A stretch of 64,000 bases of DNA from a bacterium (GCA_040755755.1 JBFLZW010000061.1:81246-145245), one strand, 5' to 3'. Counted from the stretch's first letter, positions 44,987-53,640 are shown. Numbers and translations are program-made. The notes: a model not told the origin generated them from the letters alone.

Positions 44987-45442
44987 AATCAAGAGTTCCT
45001 CCTGAGAGCAACCTGTTCATTCGGAAAATCCTGCCAAGCAGGAAGTCTCAATCAGTAATTCTTTAGAGTGATCGTCAGTTTTACCCATAATCAGGTACAG
45101 AGACATTTTTGGGGGTGCATGGTCTTGGGGAAGGGGGCAAGCGGCATCCTCCTTCCATGTCCCTGTGTCACTGTCTTTTGCCGGACCTCACTTTTTCATT
45201 GACAGAGCGGCGTTGAGGTCATATGATTAGGCTGTATCTTAAGGAGTTATCCCCTGAAGCTCACTTCACCCAAGGATGTACGACTCAGAGCGAAAAGCAG
45301 GTTTTTCAGCAAATATCGTCAAGGCCAACTTTTCCTCCCCGGTGCATTTCACTGTTTCCCGGTTTCAGGGAAGAATCTAATGAGGATAGAAGCCCGGCGG
45401 GCTTATCATTTTGCCCGCTCAACCGCAAGCGCGGGGTCTTGA
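44987..45442. other. Divergent intergenic region, phosphorylase/sigma-54 regulator
   Basis: 456 bases. It holds a strong sigma-70 promoter towards the regulator (45199-45227) and a GGTACAGAGACATTTTTGGGGG-like stretch near 45095 of the kind left by small mobile elements, which I cannot assign. No gene is supported. Confidence 0.4.
45199..45227 (+). promoter_or_regulatory. Sigma-70 promoter of the second sigma-54 regulator gene
   Basis: TTGACA (45199-45204), 17-base spacer, TATGAT (45222-45227). It would give a 5' leader of about 210 bases before the ATG at 45443. Confidence 0.65.
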
Positions 45443-46852
45443 ATGAAGTATATCCTTGTCGTTCTCAATAATCAGGAAGCCTGTAAAGCAATTCATGACT
45501 GTCTCGGTCAGGAGTACAAAGTTGATGTCATCTGCGACCCGGAATCCTGTCTTGAGGCATGCCGGAAGAGGCGGTATGAGTTTATCTTTATCGATATTAT
45601 CCTGCTGCGCGGATTAACGGCCGAAAACGGCTATAATGACTACCGGAAAAAACTCCAGCCGCTCTGGCAGATCTACCCGGCCATGGAAATCATTGTCCTG
45701 TCACCCCAGGAAATGATCAGGGACGCTGTCAATGCCGTAAAAGCGGGGGCCAGCAATTATCTTACCTATCCCTTGAATCCGGACGAAGTGAGATATGTGA
45801 CCGAAAGCATCTGCGAATCGATCAAGATGCAGTCGGAACTTGACTATCTCCGTGACCGGTTCTTCTGGCAGAGTGATTCGCTCGAAGTAATCCGGACCAA
45901 CAGCCCGGTAATGAAAACTGTTTTCGATAAGGTCAAATTGGTTGCCCCAACCAGAACAACGGTCCTGCTCACCGGAGAGACAGGAACGGGGAAGGGGATC
46001 ATAGCCAAACTGATTCACCGGCACAGTAACCGATGCGATGATCAATTCATCAGCGTCCACTGTGGAGCGATTCCCGACACCCTGGTGGAAAGCGAGCTGT
46101 TCGGGCATGAAAAAGGGGCCTTTACCGGAGCGGTTCAGAGAAAGCTCGGCAAGTTCGAAATTGCCCAGGGAGGGACGATTTTTCTGGACGAGATCGGCAC
46201 TGTCACTGCCTCAGCCCAGATCAAGCTGCTGCAGGTGCTGCAAGACCGCAGCTTTAACCGGCTCGGAGGAGAAGAAAGCCTGGTGGCTGATGTGAGGGTT
46301 ATCGCCGCTTCAAACATCGATCTGAAGAAACTGCGGGATGAAGGTGCTTTCAGGAGCGATCTGTATTACCGGCTGAATGTGTTTCCCATCGAGCTTCCTC
46401 CGCTGAGAGATCGTATCGAGGATATTCCCCTGCTGGTCGAGGTCTTTTTGAAAAGGCTGAACAAACTCAACCAGAAAAAAATCCATGACCTGCATCCCAG
46501 AGTCATGAAAGCCTTCGAGGAATATCCCTGGCCGGGCAATATCCGCGAGCTTGAAAACCTCATCGAACGTGCCTATATCCTGGAAACCTCCGCTATTCTT
46601 ACCCCGGAGAGCTTTCCCAGTGAGCTGTTCACCTCCGATACCCCCGGTCCACGGATATCCCTGGATACCTCGCTTACCCTGGCCGAAGTGAGAGGAAGAT
46701 GCATCGATGATATCGAACGTCACTACCTGAAACAGCTCCTGGCCCTGCACAAAGGCAGAATCAGCAGCACTGCTCAGGCTGCGGGAATCAGCACCCGTCA
46801 GCTCCATAAGCTGTTGAGCAGGTACGGCATCCGGAAGGAAGAGTTCAAGTAG
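45443..46852 (+). CDS. Sigma-54-dependent activator with degenerate receiver
   Basis: 469 residues. The N-terminal receiver-like domain (1-125) keeps Asp51 (FIFIDI) but has Asn9-Asn10 (VVLNNQEA) where receivers carry the Mg-binding Asp/Glu pair, and LTYPLN where they carry the conserved Lys-Pro. Normal Asp phosphorylation is therefore doubtful. The AAA+ domain is sound: Walker A GETGTGKG (near 177), GAFTGA (near 226), Walker B IFLDEIGT, then a Fis-type HTH (AQAAGISTRQLHKLLSRYG). It lies between GLYGG paralogues B and C, which carry matching sigma-54-type promoters, and is their most plausible activator. No histidine kinase is adjacent. The start at 45443 has a weak SD. Confidence 0.9.
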   Translation: MKYILVVLNNQEACKAIHDCLGQEYKVDVICDPESCLEACRKRRYEFIFIDIILLRGLTAENGYNDYRKKLQPLWQIYPAMEIIVLSPQEMIRDAVNAVKAGASNYLTYPLNPDEVRYVTESICESIKMQSELDYLRDRFFWQSDSLEVIRTNSPVMKTVFDKVKLVAPTRTTVLLTGETGTGKGIIAKLIHRHSNRCDDQFISVHCGAIPDTLVESELFGHEKGAFTGAVQRKLGKFEIAQGGTIFLDEIGTVTASAQIKLLQVLQDRSFNRLGGEESLVADVRVIAASNIDLKKLRDEGAFRSDLYYRLNVFPIELPPLRDRIEDIPLLVEVFLKRLNKLNQKKIHDLHPRVMKAFEEYPWPGNIRELENLIERAYILETSAILTPESFPSELFTSDTPGPRISLDTSLTLAEVRGRCIDDIERHYLKQLLALHKGRISSTAQAAGISTRQLHKLLSRYGIRKEEFK

Positions 46853-46932
46853 TATTCTTCAGCGCAACCTATTGCATTAATCAGGTCCTGGTGGGTAAAT
46901 TTTATACAAGGTGCATAAAATATACTATAAAC

Positions 46933-47092
46933 CTATAAACGGCTTAGAACTGAACTTTTCCAGAGGAGCCAGAAGTCAGGAGTCAGAATTCAGAATTCAG
47001 AAGAAGGTATGGACCATCTTAAATAAGGAGTTCTTTTACCTTCTTCTGGCTCCTGGCTCCTGACTTCTGACTCCTGAGCAAAAAGTTCAATA
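46933..47092. repeat. Dispersed GAACTTTTCCAGAGGAG element, copy 2
   Basis: About 160 bases with terminal inverted repeats: GAACTTTTCC-AGAGGAGCCAG at the left and TCCTGAGCAAAAAGTTC at the right, with CAGAAGTCAGGAGTCAG arms inside. The left end CTATAAACGGCTTAGAACTG is shared, with one change, by the copy at 54736. MITE-like in form; no ORF inside. The rest of the 46853-47216 gap shows only the hairpin at 47153. Confidence 0.65.
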
Positions 47093-47152
47093 TTCACCCG
47101 TTCGCAGTATAAATCAGGGGCTTTCAGGATGGCTGGAGATATTGAAGAATAG

Positions 47153-47187
47153 TCCATTCCCCTCACCCGTGAGGTGAGGGGAATGGA
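47153..47187 (-). terminator. 15-bp perfect hairpin after GLYGG paralogue C
   Basis: TCCATTCCCCTCACC (47153-47167) pairs exactly with 47173-47187 around CGTGA. It lies 30 bases downstream of the minus-strand stop and shares the ATTCCCCTCA core with the hairpin at 40138. Confidence 0.7.
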
Positions 47188-47216
47188 TAAAGATACATGC
47201 CCAAGGGGCGTTAATA

Positions 47217-47990
47217 TCAGATAACCGGAGTGGTCAATGCCAATTGGAATGATCCGGTTTCCCTTATACTGGAGGCCTGGGTCAGGGTATAATTACCCGT
47301 CATGCTCGTTGTAGAGGTAAGAGTCCCAACGATGTCAAGAGTATAGGTTGTAGTGCCAAGACCAATCCCTTTACCGGAAATAATAATCTGGTTGTTGAGT
47401 ATGGTACCGGTTACATCAACCAGAGCTGACAGATAGGTATTCCCCAGCAGTTGAGCATAACCATATATGACGGTGGTAAGTACCGGATCCTGGCCAATAT
47501 TTAAGGTCATGGGTCCGCTCGTAAGGCCGGAAGACCATGTTCCCGTCCAGGTTCCGAACTGCTCAGCCAGGCCGTATCTCAGTCCGCCGAGGCCGTACAG
47601 GCCGCCATAGAGGCTGCTGCCATAGAGCCCGCCATACAGGCCGCCGTAGCCATAGAGCCCACCATACAGACCACCGTACAGGCCACCGTACAGGCCGCCA
47701 TACAGGCTGCTGCCATAGAGCCCGCCATACAGGCCGCCGTAGCCATAGAGCCCACCGTACAGACCGCCATACAGACCGCCATACAGACCACCATACAGGC
47801 CGCCGTACAGGCCGCCATACAGACCGCCATACAGGCTGCTGCCATAGAGCCCGCCATACAGGCCGCTGCCATACAGGCCGCCGTAGCCATAGCCATAATA
47901 TGCCTGAGCAATTCCTGCGGGCATTACGGTAAAGAAAAACAAAAGAACAGAAGACAGAATGAAAGATTTAGATTTGCTGATGTGCGACAT
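47217..47990 (-). CDS. Secreted GLYGG-repeat protein, paralogue C
   Basis: 257 residues from the ATG at 47990, with GAGGAGGAG at SD distance; the frame is open 13 codons further. Signal peptide (FILSSVLLFFFTVMPAGIAQA), about 100 residues of almost pure GLYGG/YGYGGLYGG/SSLYGG units, then the family C-terminal domain (RYGLAEQFGTWTGTW, SGPMTLNIGQDPVL, DVTGTILNNQIIISG, ending ALTTPVI). The DNA shows higher-order duplication: a unit of about 96 bases (47611 and 47707) is repeated, with a third partial copy. Promoter site at 48200-48217. Confidence 0.78.
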   Translation of the reverse strand: MSHISKSKSFILSSVLLFFFTVMPAGIAQAYYGYGYGGLYGSGLYGGLYGSSLYGGLYGGLYGGLYGGLYGGLYGGLYGGLYGYGGLYGGLYGSSLYGGLYGGLYGGLYGGLYGYGGLYGGLYGSSLYGGLYGLGGLRYGLAEQFGTWTGTWSSGLTSGPMTLNIGQDPVLTTVIYGYAQLLGNTYLSALVDVTGTILNNQIIISGKGIGLGTTTYTLDIVGTLTSTTSMTGNYTLTQASSIRETGSFQLALTTPVI

Positions 47991-48199
47991 ACCGATACTC
48001 CTCCTCAACCGCTTTTCCAATTCCCACACTAACAGTCTTAAAAAACCAAACGATCATAAAAACCACACTTCTCAAGAGAATCCCGAATTAACCTCAAAAA
48101 GAAATTTCAGCTATTTCCGCTATCTTTCCCGTGCACCTCCTTCTCGTATTCTCGATAAAGTTTTAACAAACCGTAGAGCAGCAGCCGGGGATAAAACCA

Positions 48200-48217
48200 A
48201 GCAATATTGATACCAGG
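48200..48217 (-). promoter_or_regulatory. Sigma-54-type promoter of GLYGG paralogue C
   Basis: The same 18 bases, CCTGGTATCAATATTGCT on the minus strand, as at 42327-42344. It is about 210 bases upstream of the start at 47990. The remaining bases between 47991 and 48349 hold no gene that I can support. Confidence 0.65.
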
Positions 48218-48349
48218 AACCTGCCTCACGAAATAATCGACTTGCGAAAAATTAAAGTTGCCTGAGAAAGAGCACTATGCTAAGGTATAAGTTATCTGTT
48301 CGCCGATGGCTTATTGCTATGGATAATACTAAGGGTGCTTCCGGAGACT

Positions 48350-48829
48350 ATGGCCTCAGAGATAAGATTCATAGCGGACTGTATGCTGGGAAAACTCAGC
48401 CGGTGGCTGAGGATATGCGGTTTTGATACCCTCTATTACCGGCAGATTGACGATTCCGACCTCATAGGGCGGGCTGAAAGGGAAAACCGGGTACTTTTGA
48501 CCCGCGATCATGCTTTGCTGAAGCTCAGCCGGAAGAGGAATCTGAGAGTCATTCTGGTTACCCATGACTTTTTCGAGGAGCAGTTGAAACAGGTTGTCCA
48601 GGAGTTGAATATCACGGCATCTCCTCAGATGCTGGGGCGGTGCCTGAATTGTAACGAGCCCCTGCAAAAGGCAGACAGGTCGGAGGTCGAAAGCATGGTT
48701 CCCGCTTATATTCTGGATACGGAGCAGGAATTTTCCATCTGTCCCCGCTGCCGCAAGGTCTACTGGCCGGGGACCCACTGGGCAGAGATGAACAGGAGTT
48801 TGAAAAAGCTCTTCGGAGAAGAAAAATGA
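48350..48829 (+). CDS. Mut7-C RNase domain protein
   Basis: 159 residues from the ATG at 48350 (CGGAG close upstream; the frame is open 12 codons more). The PIN-fold Mut7-C domain is recognised by FIADCMLGKLSRWLRICGFDT, YYRQIDDSDLI and LLTRDHALLK. A C-terminal zinc ribbon has CLNC and CPRC pairs. Mut7-C proteins are predicted ribonucleases. The stop overlaps the nnr start by four bases (ATGA), opening a five-gene run with nnr, hflK, hflC and purM. Confidence 0.88.
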   Translation: MASEIRFIADCMLGKLSRWLRICGFDTLYYRQIDDSDLIGRAERENRVLLTRDHALLKLSRKRNLRVILVTHDFFEEQLKQVVQELNITASPQMLGRCLNCNEPLQKADRSEVESMVPAYILDTEQEFSICPRCRKVYWPGTHWAEMNRSLKKLFGEEK

Positions 48830-50376
48830 AAGTGGTTACCGCGCAGCAGATGCAGGCTCTGGACAGATATACGATCGAGGAAATTGGCATACCCGGGGCC
48901 GTGCTGATGGAAAATGCAGGCCGACAGGCAGTGGCCAAAATGGAAGAGTGCTTTCCGGGTCTGCACCAGCTCAGGGTCAATGTTGTTTGCGGCAAAGGGA
49001 ACAATGGAGGCGACGGGCTGGTCATTGGAAGGTGCCTTTCGGCCCTGGGTGTCAGAGTGCATATCTTCCTGCTGGCCAGGGTGGAGTCTCTTTCGGGTGA
49101 TGCCGGCACCAATGCCCGGATCGCCCGCAATCTTGACCTTCCGCTCACCGAGATACTCTCGGCGGAGGATTTTGCCAATCAGCGCGGGGCCATGACCAGG
49201 GCGGATATCCTGGTGGATGCCATTTTCGGCACCGGCCTGACCCCGCCGGTCAGGGGCCTGGCCGCTGAGGTGATCAAGGCTCTCAATACCTCGGGAAAAC
49301 CGATTGTCTGTGTCGATCTTCCTTCCGGGTTAAGTGCAGACGCAAGCCTGCCCCAGGGACCGCACATAAGCGGCACTCTGACGGTTACTTTCGCTCTTCC
49401 CAAGCTGGCCCACCTGCTTCCTCCGGCCTGTCAGTCAGTGGGGCAGTTGGAAATTGTCGATATCGGCATCCCGGAAAAAGCCATTGTGCGGGAGAATATC
49501 CAGGTCGAGCTGATCGAGCCGGGATACGTCCGGCAATGCTGGCCACACCGGCTCCCCGATTCCCACAAGGGGACCTATGGCCACCTTCTGGTTCTGGCCG
49601 GATCGAGCGGCAAAACCGGGGCCGCTTACCTGACCAGTCAGGCCGCTGCCAGGACCGGCGCGGGTCTTGTCACCCTGGGCATTCCGGAAAGCCTGAATCC
49701 GATCATGGAGGTGAAACTTACCGAGGTTATGACCCTGCCCCTGCCGGAAACCGAAGCTAAGACCTTTTCAGCCAGGGCCATATCCACCCTTGAAGAGATG
49801 CTGCCCCGCATGAGCGCCCTGGCCATTGGTCCCGGGATCGGTGTGCATCCGGAAGCCCTGGAGCTTATTTCCTGGATTATCCGCACCGCCCAGATTCCCC
49901 TGGTTTTGGATGCCGATGGAATCAATGTCCTGGCCGGACAGGCTCACCTTCTGAAAGAGGCCAGGCAGCCGGTAATTTTGACCCCTCATCCGAAAGAGCT
50001 GTCGAGGCTGCTGAGTATCGAGCTGTCACAGGTCCTTGCGGACCGGCTCACAGCCGTCCGCCGGGCTGCCGCCGAGTTCAATTCCTATTGTGCTCTGAAA
50101 GGATTTCGCACCCTGATCGCTGACCCTGAAGGGAATGTGTTGATCAATCCGACCGGAAATCCCGGTATGGCCACCGGAGGGACAGGAGATGTTCTCACCG
50201 GAATAATCGGGGGGCTCCTGGCCCAAAAGTTACCTGAAATTCAAGCCTTGGCGGCAGGTGTCTATCTGCATGGTTTTGCCGGTGATCTGGTCCGGGAACA
50301 GAAGGGAGAATGCGGACTTCTGGCCCAGGACCTGATCGATTGCCTGCCTGTGGCTATCGAGCGGCTGCGGAAATAA
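48826..50376 (+). CDS. nnr: Bifunctional NAD(P)HX epimerase/dehydratase
   Basis: 516-residue metabolite-repair enzyme. The N-terminal YjeF_N epimerase domain (about 1-215; IPGAVLMENAGRQAV, CGKGNNGGDGLVIGR, DAIFGTGL) turns R-NAD(P)HX into the S form. The C-terminal ribokinase-like dehydratase (about 230-510; SHKGTYGHLLVLAGS, ALAIGPGIG, VLDADGIN, LTPHPKEL, NPTGNPGMATGGTGDVLTG) removes water with ADP or ATP. Length is normal for the fused form. It overlaps the Mut7-C gene. Confidence 0.95.
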   Translation: MKVVTAQQMQALDRYTIEEIGIPGAVLMENAGRQAVAKMEECFPGLHQLRVNVVCGKGNNGGDGLVIGRCLSALGVRVHIFLLARVESLSGDAGTNARIARNLDLPLTEILSAEDFANQRGAMTRADILVDAIFGTGLTPPVRGLAAEVIKALNTSGKPIVCVDLPSGLSADASLPQGPHISGTLTVTFALPKLAHLLPPACQSVGQLEIVDIGIPEKAIVRENIQVELIEPGYVRQCWPHRLPDSHKGTYGHLLVLAGSSGKTGAAYLTSQAAARTGAGLVTLGIPESLNPIMEVKLTEVMTLPLPETEAKTFSARAISTLEEMLPRMSALAIGPGIGVHPEALELISWIIRTAQIPLVLDADGINVLAGQAHLLKEARQPVILTPHPKELSRLLSIELSQVLADRLTAVRRAAAEFNSYCALKGFRTLIADPEGNVLINPTGNPGMATGGTGDVLTGIIGGLLAQKLPEIQALAAGVYLHGFAGDLVREQKGECGLLAQDLIDCLPVAIERLRK

Positions 50377-50382
50377 AAAAAA

Positions 50383-50425
50383 CAAAAGACACCACAGAGA
50401 CACAGAGGCACAGAGAAAGGCATAG
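50383..50425 (+). repeat. Dispersed CACAGAG-type repeat
   Basis: GACACCACAGAGACACAGAG then GCACAGAGAAAGG fills most of the 71 bases between nnr and hflK. It matches the reverse complement of 29252-29303. Confidence 0.65.
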
Positions 50426-50447
50426 AGAGAAATAAGGGTACCACGAT

Positions 50448-51554
50448 ATGGAATGGCGAGATTTAAGCTCGAAGAGGAGCAAAGAAAAGCGCGTCAGCCA
50501 AAAGGCAGACCAAGCGGGAGGGCGACTGCCGTTCCCGGACAGTCTTACCTGGCATGCTGCTCTCTGGGCCGCAGCCGGAATCCTGCTTGTCTGGCTGGCG
50601 AGCGGCCTTTACATCATCAGGCCGGGCGAGGTGGGAATTATCCGGCGATTCGGCAGGATAACTGAAGTCAAAGAGCAGGGAGGGCACTATCATCTGCCTG
50701 CACCGATCGAGAAGCTCGATCGCCTTCAGGTCAAGGAAATTAAAAGCCTTGAGATCGGCTTTCGGACGGTTGATCCGGGGCCTCCGGCCCGGTACCGGGA
50801 AAACCTCGCAGAGGCCAGGATGCTGGTCAGGGACGAAAATATCATGGTTGTCAAAGCGGCCGTGAAATATCAGATTACCGACCCCCGGAGCTATCTGTTC
50901 AATATCCAGGACCAGGAGAAAACAATCCGGGATGCGGCTGAATCCGCTCTCCGTCAGGTCATCGGCCAAAATACCCTCGATAGCGTTCTGACAGGTGGAA
51001 AACACCAGATTCAACAGGAGACAGTCGGCATTTTACAGGGCATTCTGGATCTTTATCAGACTGGAGTAAAGATTATATCTATAGAGCTTCAGGACGTTCA
51101 CCCTCCGATGGAGCTGGCAGATGCCTTTAAAAATGCCGCCACAGCCAGGGATGAGCGGGACAAGCTGGTCAATGAGGCTCAAGGCCAGGCAAATGAGGAA
51201 TTGGCAAAAGCCCGTGCTGAAGCAGCCAGGATGACAATTGAAGCTGAAAGTTACCGGGATGAAATCATCCGGCATGCCGAGGGCGATTCAGCCCGCTTTT
51301 TAAAGAACTATGCAGAATACCGGGGCGCTGAAGAGGTTATCCGCAGGAAGCTGTACCTCGAAACCCTGGAGCAGATCCTGCCGGAAGCTCACACGTATGT
51401 TCTCCTGGAGTCCGGTCAGAGATTCATCGGGGTCCTCCCGTTCGGGAAGGAATTCTTCGAGGGCTTGGAACCAAAGGCCGGAGCAGGACCCGCCGGGGCC
51501 CCGAACATCGCTCCAAAGCCCCCTGGCAAGACAGATAAGCAATCCAATGACTGA
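50448..51554 (+). CDS. hflK: HflK, SPFH-domain membrane protein
   Basis: 368 residues. A charged cytoplasmic start, one TM (ALWAAAGILLVWLASGLYII, about 37-56), and RPGEVGIIRRFGRI open the SPFH/band-7 domain (to about 260). A long Ala/Glu/Lys coiled coil follows (KLVNEAQGQANEELAKARAE). HflK and HflC form a periplasmic cage around the FtsH protease and regulate it. The C-terminal tail is Pro/Ala/Gly-rich. ATG at 50448. hflC starts 9 bases after the stop. Confidence 0.93.
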   Translation: MEWRDLSSKRSKEKRVSQKADQAGGRLPFPDSLTWHAALWAAAGILLVWLASGLYIIRPGEVGIIRRFGRITEVKEQGGHYHLPAPIEKLDRLQVKEIKSLEIGFRTVDPGPPARYRENLAEARMLVRDENIMVVKAAVKYQITDPRSYLFNIQDQEKTIRDAAESALRQVIGQNTLDSVLTGGKHQIQQETVGILQGILDLYQTGVKIISIELQDVHPPMELADAFKNAATARDERDKLVNEAQGQANEELAKARAEAARMTIEAESYRDEIIRHAEGDSARFLKNYAEYRGAEEVIRRKLYLETLEQILPEAHTYVLLESGQRFIGVLPFGKEFFEGLEPKAGAGPAGAPNIAPKPPGKTDKQSND

Positions 51555-51563
51555 GGAATATTT

Positions 51564-52466
51564 ATGCCAATGGATAAAAAGCACAAGCTTCTGATTGCTG
51601 CCCTCATCAGCCTGATTGTCGTCGTGGTGAGTCTGGCTCAATCCCTCTTCGTGGTCGATCAAACCGAGCAGGCCATCGTGATGCATATGGGAAAGCCGGT
51701 CATGGTAATCACCGGTCCCGGCCTTTATGTCAAGAAACCTTTCCTTCAGCAGGCAGTGAAATTCGATAACCGGCTGTTAACCTCTGCTCTTTCGCCGACC
51801 GAAGTTTCCACCAGGGATCACAAGGGGCTTGTGATCGACTGCTATTGCCAGTGGAAGATTACCGACCCCCTGAAGTTTCTGGAATCCACCGGCACGCAAA
51901 TCAGGGCTCAAAGCCGGCTGGACGATGTTATCCGGGCTGAACTGCGGGCTCAGGGGGGATTGAACAATCTGGCTGACCTGGTTTCAGTTGACCGGGAAAC
52001 CATCTTCAAAAAAGTGACTGAGGCCGCGAGGGAAAAATCGTCCGGCATGGGAATCACCATCCTGGATGTTCGCCTGAAAAGGGCCAGCCTCCCGGCTGAA
52101 GACGAAAAGCTCGCTTTTGAGAGGATGAAAGCCGAAAGAGAGCGGGAAGCCCGGAAATACCGCGCGGAAGGGGAAGAGGAAGCCCTGCGGATCAAGGCGC
52201 AGGCAGAAAAGGGGAAAAAAGCGATTCTGGCTGAGGCCTATAAAAAGGCGCAGGAAATCAAAGGAGAAGGAGAAGCCGGGGCCATGAGGATCTCGGCAGA
52301 TGCCTATGCTCAGGATCCGGACTTTTACGCCTTTTTCAGAACGCTCGAAGCCTACCGGAAAACTCTGAAAGCAAACACTACCTTTCTTTTTTCAGAAGAT
52401 AACGAATTCTTTACTTACTTGAAGGGAAGCCATGGACAACAAAAACCAGCCCGAAAGGGAAAATAG
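51564..52466 (+). CDS. hflC: HflC, SPFH-domain membrane protein
   Basis: 300 residues, partner of HflK. N-terminal TM (LLIAALISLIVVVVSLAQSLFVV), SPFH domain (VDQTEQAIVMHMGKPV, GPGLYVKKPF, DHKGLVIDCYCQWKI), DVRLKRASLP, then a charged helix (FERMKAEREREARKYRAEG) and FYAFFRTLEAYRKTL near the end, all standard for HflC. Its last 35 bases overlap the purM start, an unusual but clear coupling. Confidence 0.94.
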   Translation: MPMDKKHKLLIAALISLIVVVVSLAQSLFVVDQTEQAIVMHMGKPVMVITGPGLYVKKPFLQQAVKFDNRLLTSALSPTEVSTRDHKGLVIDCYCQWKITDPLKFLESTGTQIRAQSRLDDVIRAELRAQGGLNNLADLVSVDRETIFKKVTEAAREKSSGMGITILDVRLKRASLPAEDEKLAFERMKAEREREARKYRAEGEEEALRIKAQAEKGKKAILAEAYKKAQEIKGEGEAGAMRISADAYAQDPDFYAFFRTLEAYRKTLKANTTFLFSEDNEFFTYLKGSHGQQKPARKGK

Positions 52467-53577
52467 TCAGCATACTGCCCAGCCCCGCTCTCCAGGACTG
52501 TCTTACCGGGAAGCGGGTGTTGATATCTCCAGGGAAGAAAAATCACTGGAAAAATTCATCACCTCCATGAGCAGGACTTTCCAATTTATACCACACGGTC
52601 CTGGTGAGGTGCTCAGCTCCATCGGATATTTCGCCAATATTATCAGGATTACCGACAGCCTGGGGCTGGCGGTCTCAGCGGACGGCGTAGGGACCAAGGT
52701 CCTCATTGCCCAGATGATGCATAAGTACGATACCGTGGGCATCGACTGCGTGGCCATGAATGTCAATGACCTGATCTGTGTGGGAGCAAAGCCGATCTCC
52801 TTTCTCGACTATATCGCCCTCCAGGATCCGGCGGACGACCTGCTCGACCAGCTTGGACAGGGCCTGCTGGAAGGTGCCCGGCAGGCTGGAGTCACCATTC
52901 CGGGAGGGGAAACCGCTCAGGTCCGGGACCTGATCCAGGGGGTCAGGCCCGGCTATGGATTCGATATTGCCGGTATGGGCATCGGCATTATCGATCCCGG
53001 ACGGGTAATCGAGGGACAGGACCTAGGCGGCGGAGACATTATTATCGGTCTTTCCAGCAGCGGCCTTCACAGTAACGGCTACTCGCTGGCCAGAAAGATT
53101 TTTTTCAGCCAGGGGTCCTTCACCGTGGACAGCTACATTCCGGAGCTGGGCAAAACCCTGGGTGAGGAGCTTTTGACACCAACGATTATTTATGTGCCGC
53201 TCGTCAATGAGCTTCTGTCCCGGAGCCTGCGGATCAAAGCCCTGATCAATATCACCGGCGACGGATTACTCAACATTCTGCGGGTCAAGGCGCAGGTCAA
53301 GTTTACGGTTACCTCCCTGCCCGATCCTCCTCCCGTGTTCCCCCTGATGCAGCAGCTTGGCAGGATCAGCGATGATGAAATGTTTCGGGTCTTCAATATG
53401 GGCATCGGTTTTTGCATCCTTGCTCATCCCGATGACTTCGATGCCATAAAGACCGTCTGCCAGCAGTTCGGCATTGCCTGTTCCCGGATCGGTCATGTTG
53501 AAGAGGCTTCGGAAAAGGTGATCGATGTGGTTCCAAGGAAATTGCGGGGAATCAGCAGGTCTTTTTATAAGTTATAA
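52432..53577 (+). CDS. purM: Phosphoribosylformylglycinamidine cyclo-ligase (AIR synthase)
   Basis: 381 residues. Converts FGAM to AIR with ATP in purine synthesis. Family motifs: LSYREAGVDISREE, AVSADGVGTKVLIAQ, DTVGIDCVAMNVNDL, GAKPISFLDYIA, IPGGETAQV, GLSSSGLHSNGYSL, LLTPTIIYV, ITGDGLLNI and FRVFNMGIGF. An N-terminal extension of about 22 polar residues precedes the core. The ATG at 52432 lies inside hflC with GAAGGGAAG before it. Location with hflKC is probably simple operon sharing. Confidence 0.95.
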   Translation: MDNKNQPERENSQHTAQPRSPGLSYREAGVDISREEKSLEKFITSMSRTFQFIPHGPGEVLSSIGYFANIIRITDSLGLAVSADGVGTKVLIAQMMHKYDTVGIDCVAMNVNDLICVGAKPISFLDYIALQDPADDLLDQLGQGLLEGARQAGVTIPGGETAQVRDLIQGVRPGYGFDIAGMGIGIIDPGRVIEGQDLGGGDIIIGLSSSGLHSNGYSLARKIFFSQGSFTVDSYIPELGKTLGEELLTPTIIYVPLVNELLSRSLRIKALINITGDGLLNILRVKAQVKFTVTSLPDPPPVFPLMQQLGRISDDEMFRVFNMGIGFCILAHPDDFDAIKTVCQQFGIACSRIGHVEEASEKVIDVVPRKLRGISRSFYKL

Positions 53578-53609
53578 AATACCGGAGAGGATAGATAATA
53601 CCTAAAGGG

Positions 53610-53640
53610 GTAGGCAGGTCAAATGAATTGACCTGCCTAC
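53610..53640 (+). terminator. 13-bp perfect hairpin after purM
   Basis: GTAGGCAGGTCAA (53610-53622) pairs exactly with 53628-53640 around ATGAA, 33 bases after the purM stop. No T tract follows, so termination may be weak or Rho-assisted. The rest of the gap to 54005 contains a small GCGGG/CCCGC stem near 53815-53835 and AT-rich sequence before 54006, but no gene. Confidence 0.6.

Noticed and set aside
45223..45471. 82-codon plus-strand frame before the second sigma-54 regulator
   Set aside because: It starts on the -10 box of a good promoter, overlaps the regulator out of frame and has no protein-like features.
47580..47890. Regular short DNA repeats resembling a CRISPR array
   Set aside because: The units are in-frame codons for GLYGG with no unique spacers of constant size and no cas genes nearby.
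47537..47932. Arg/His-rich plus-strand frame opposite GLYGG paralogue C (and a like one at 40541-41602)
   Set aside because: It is the antisense of the GLYGG codon array; the His/Arg/Thr repeats follow mechanically from the repeat DNA, and no SD is present.
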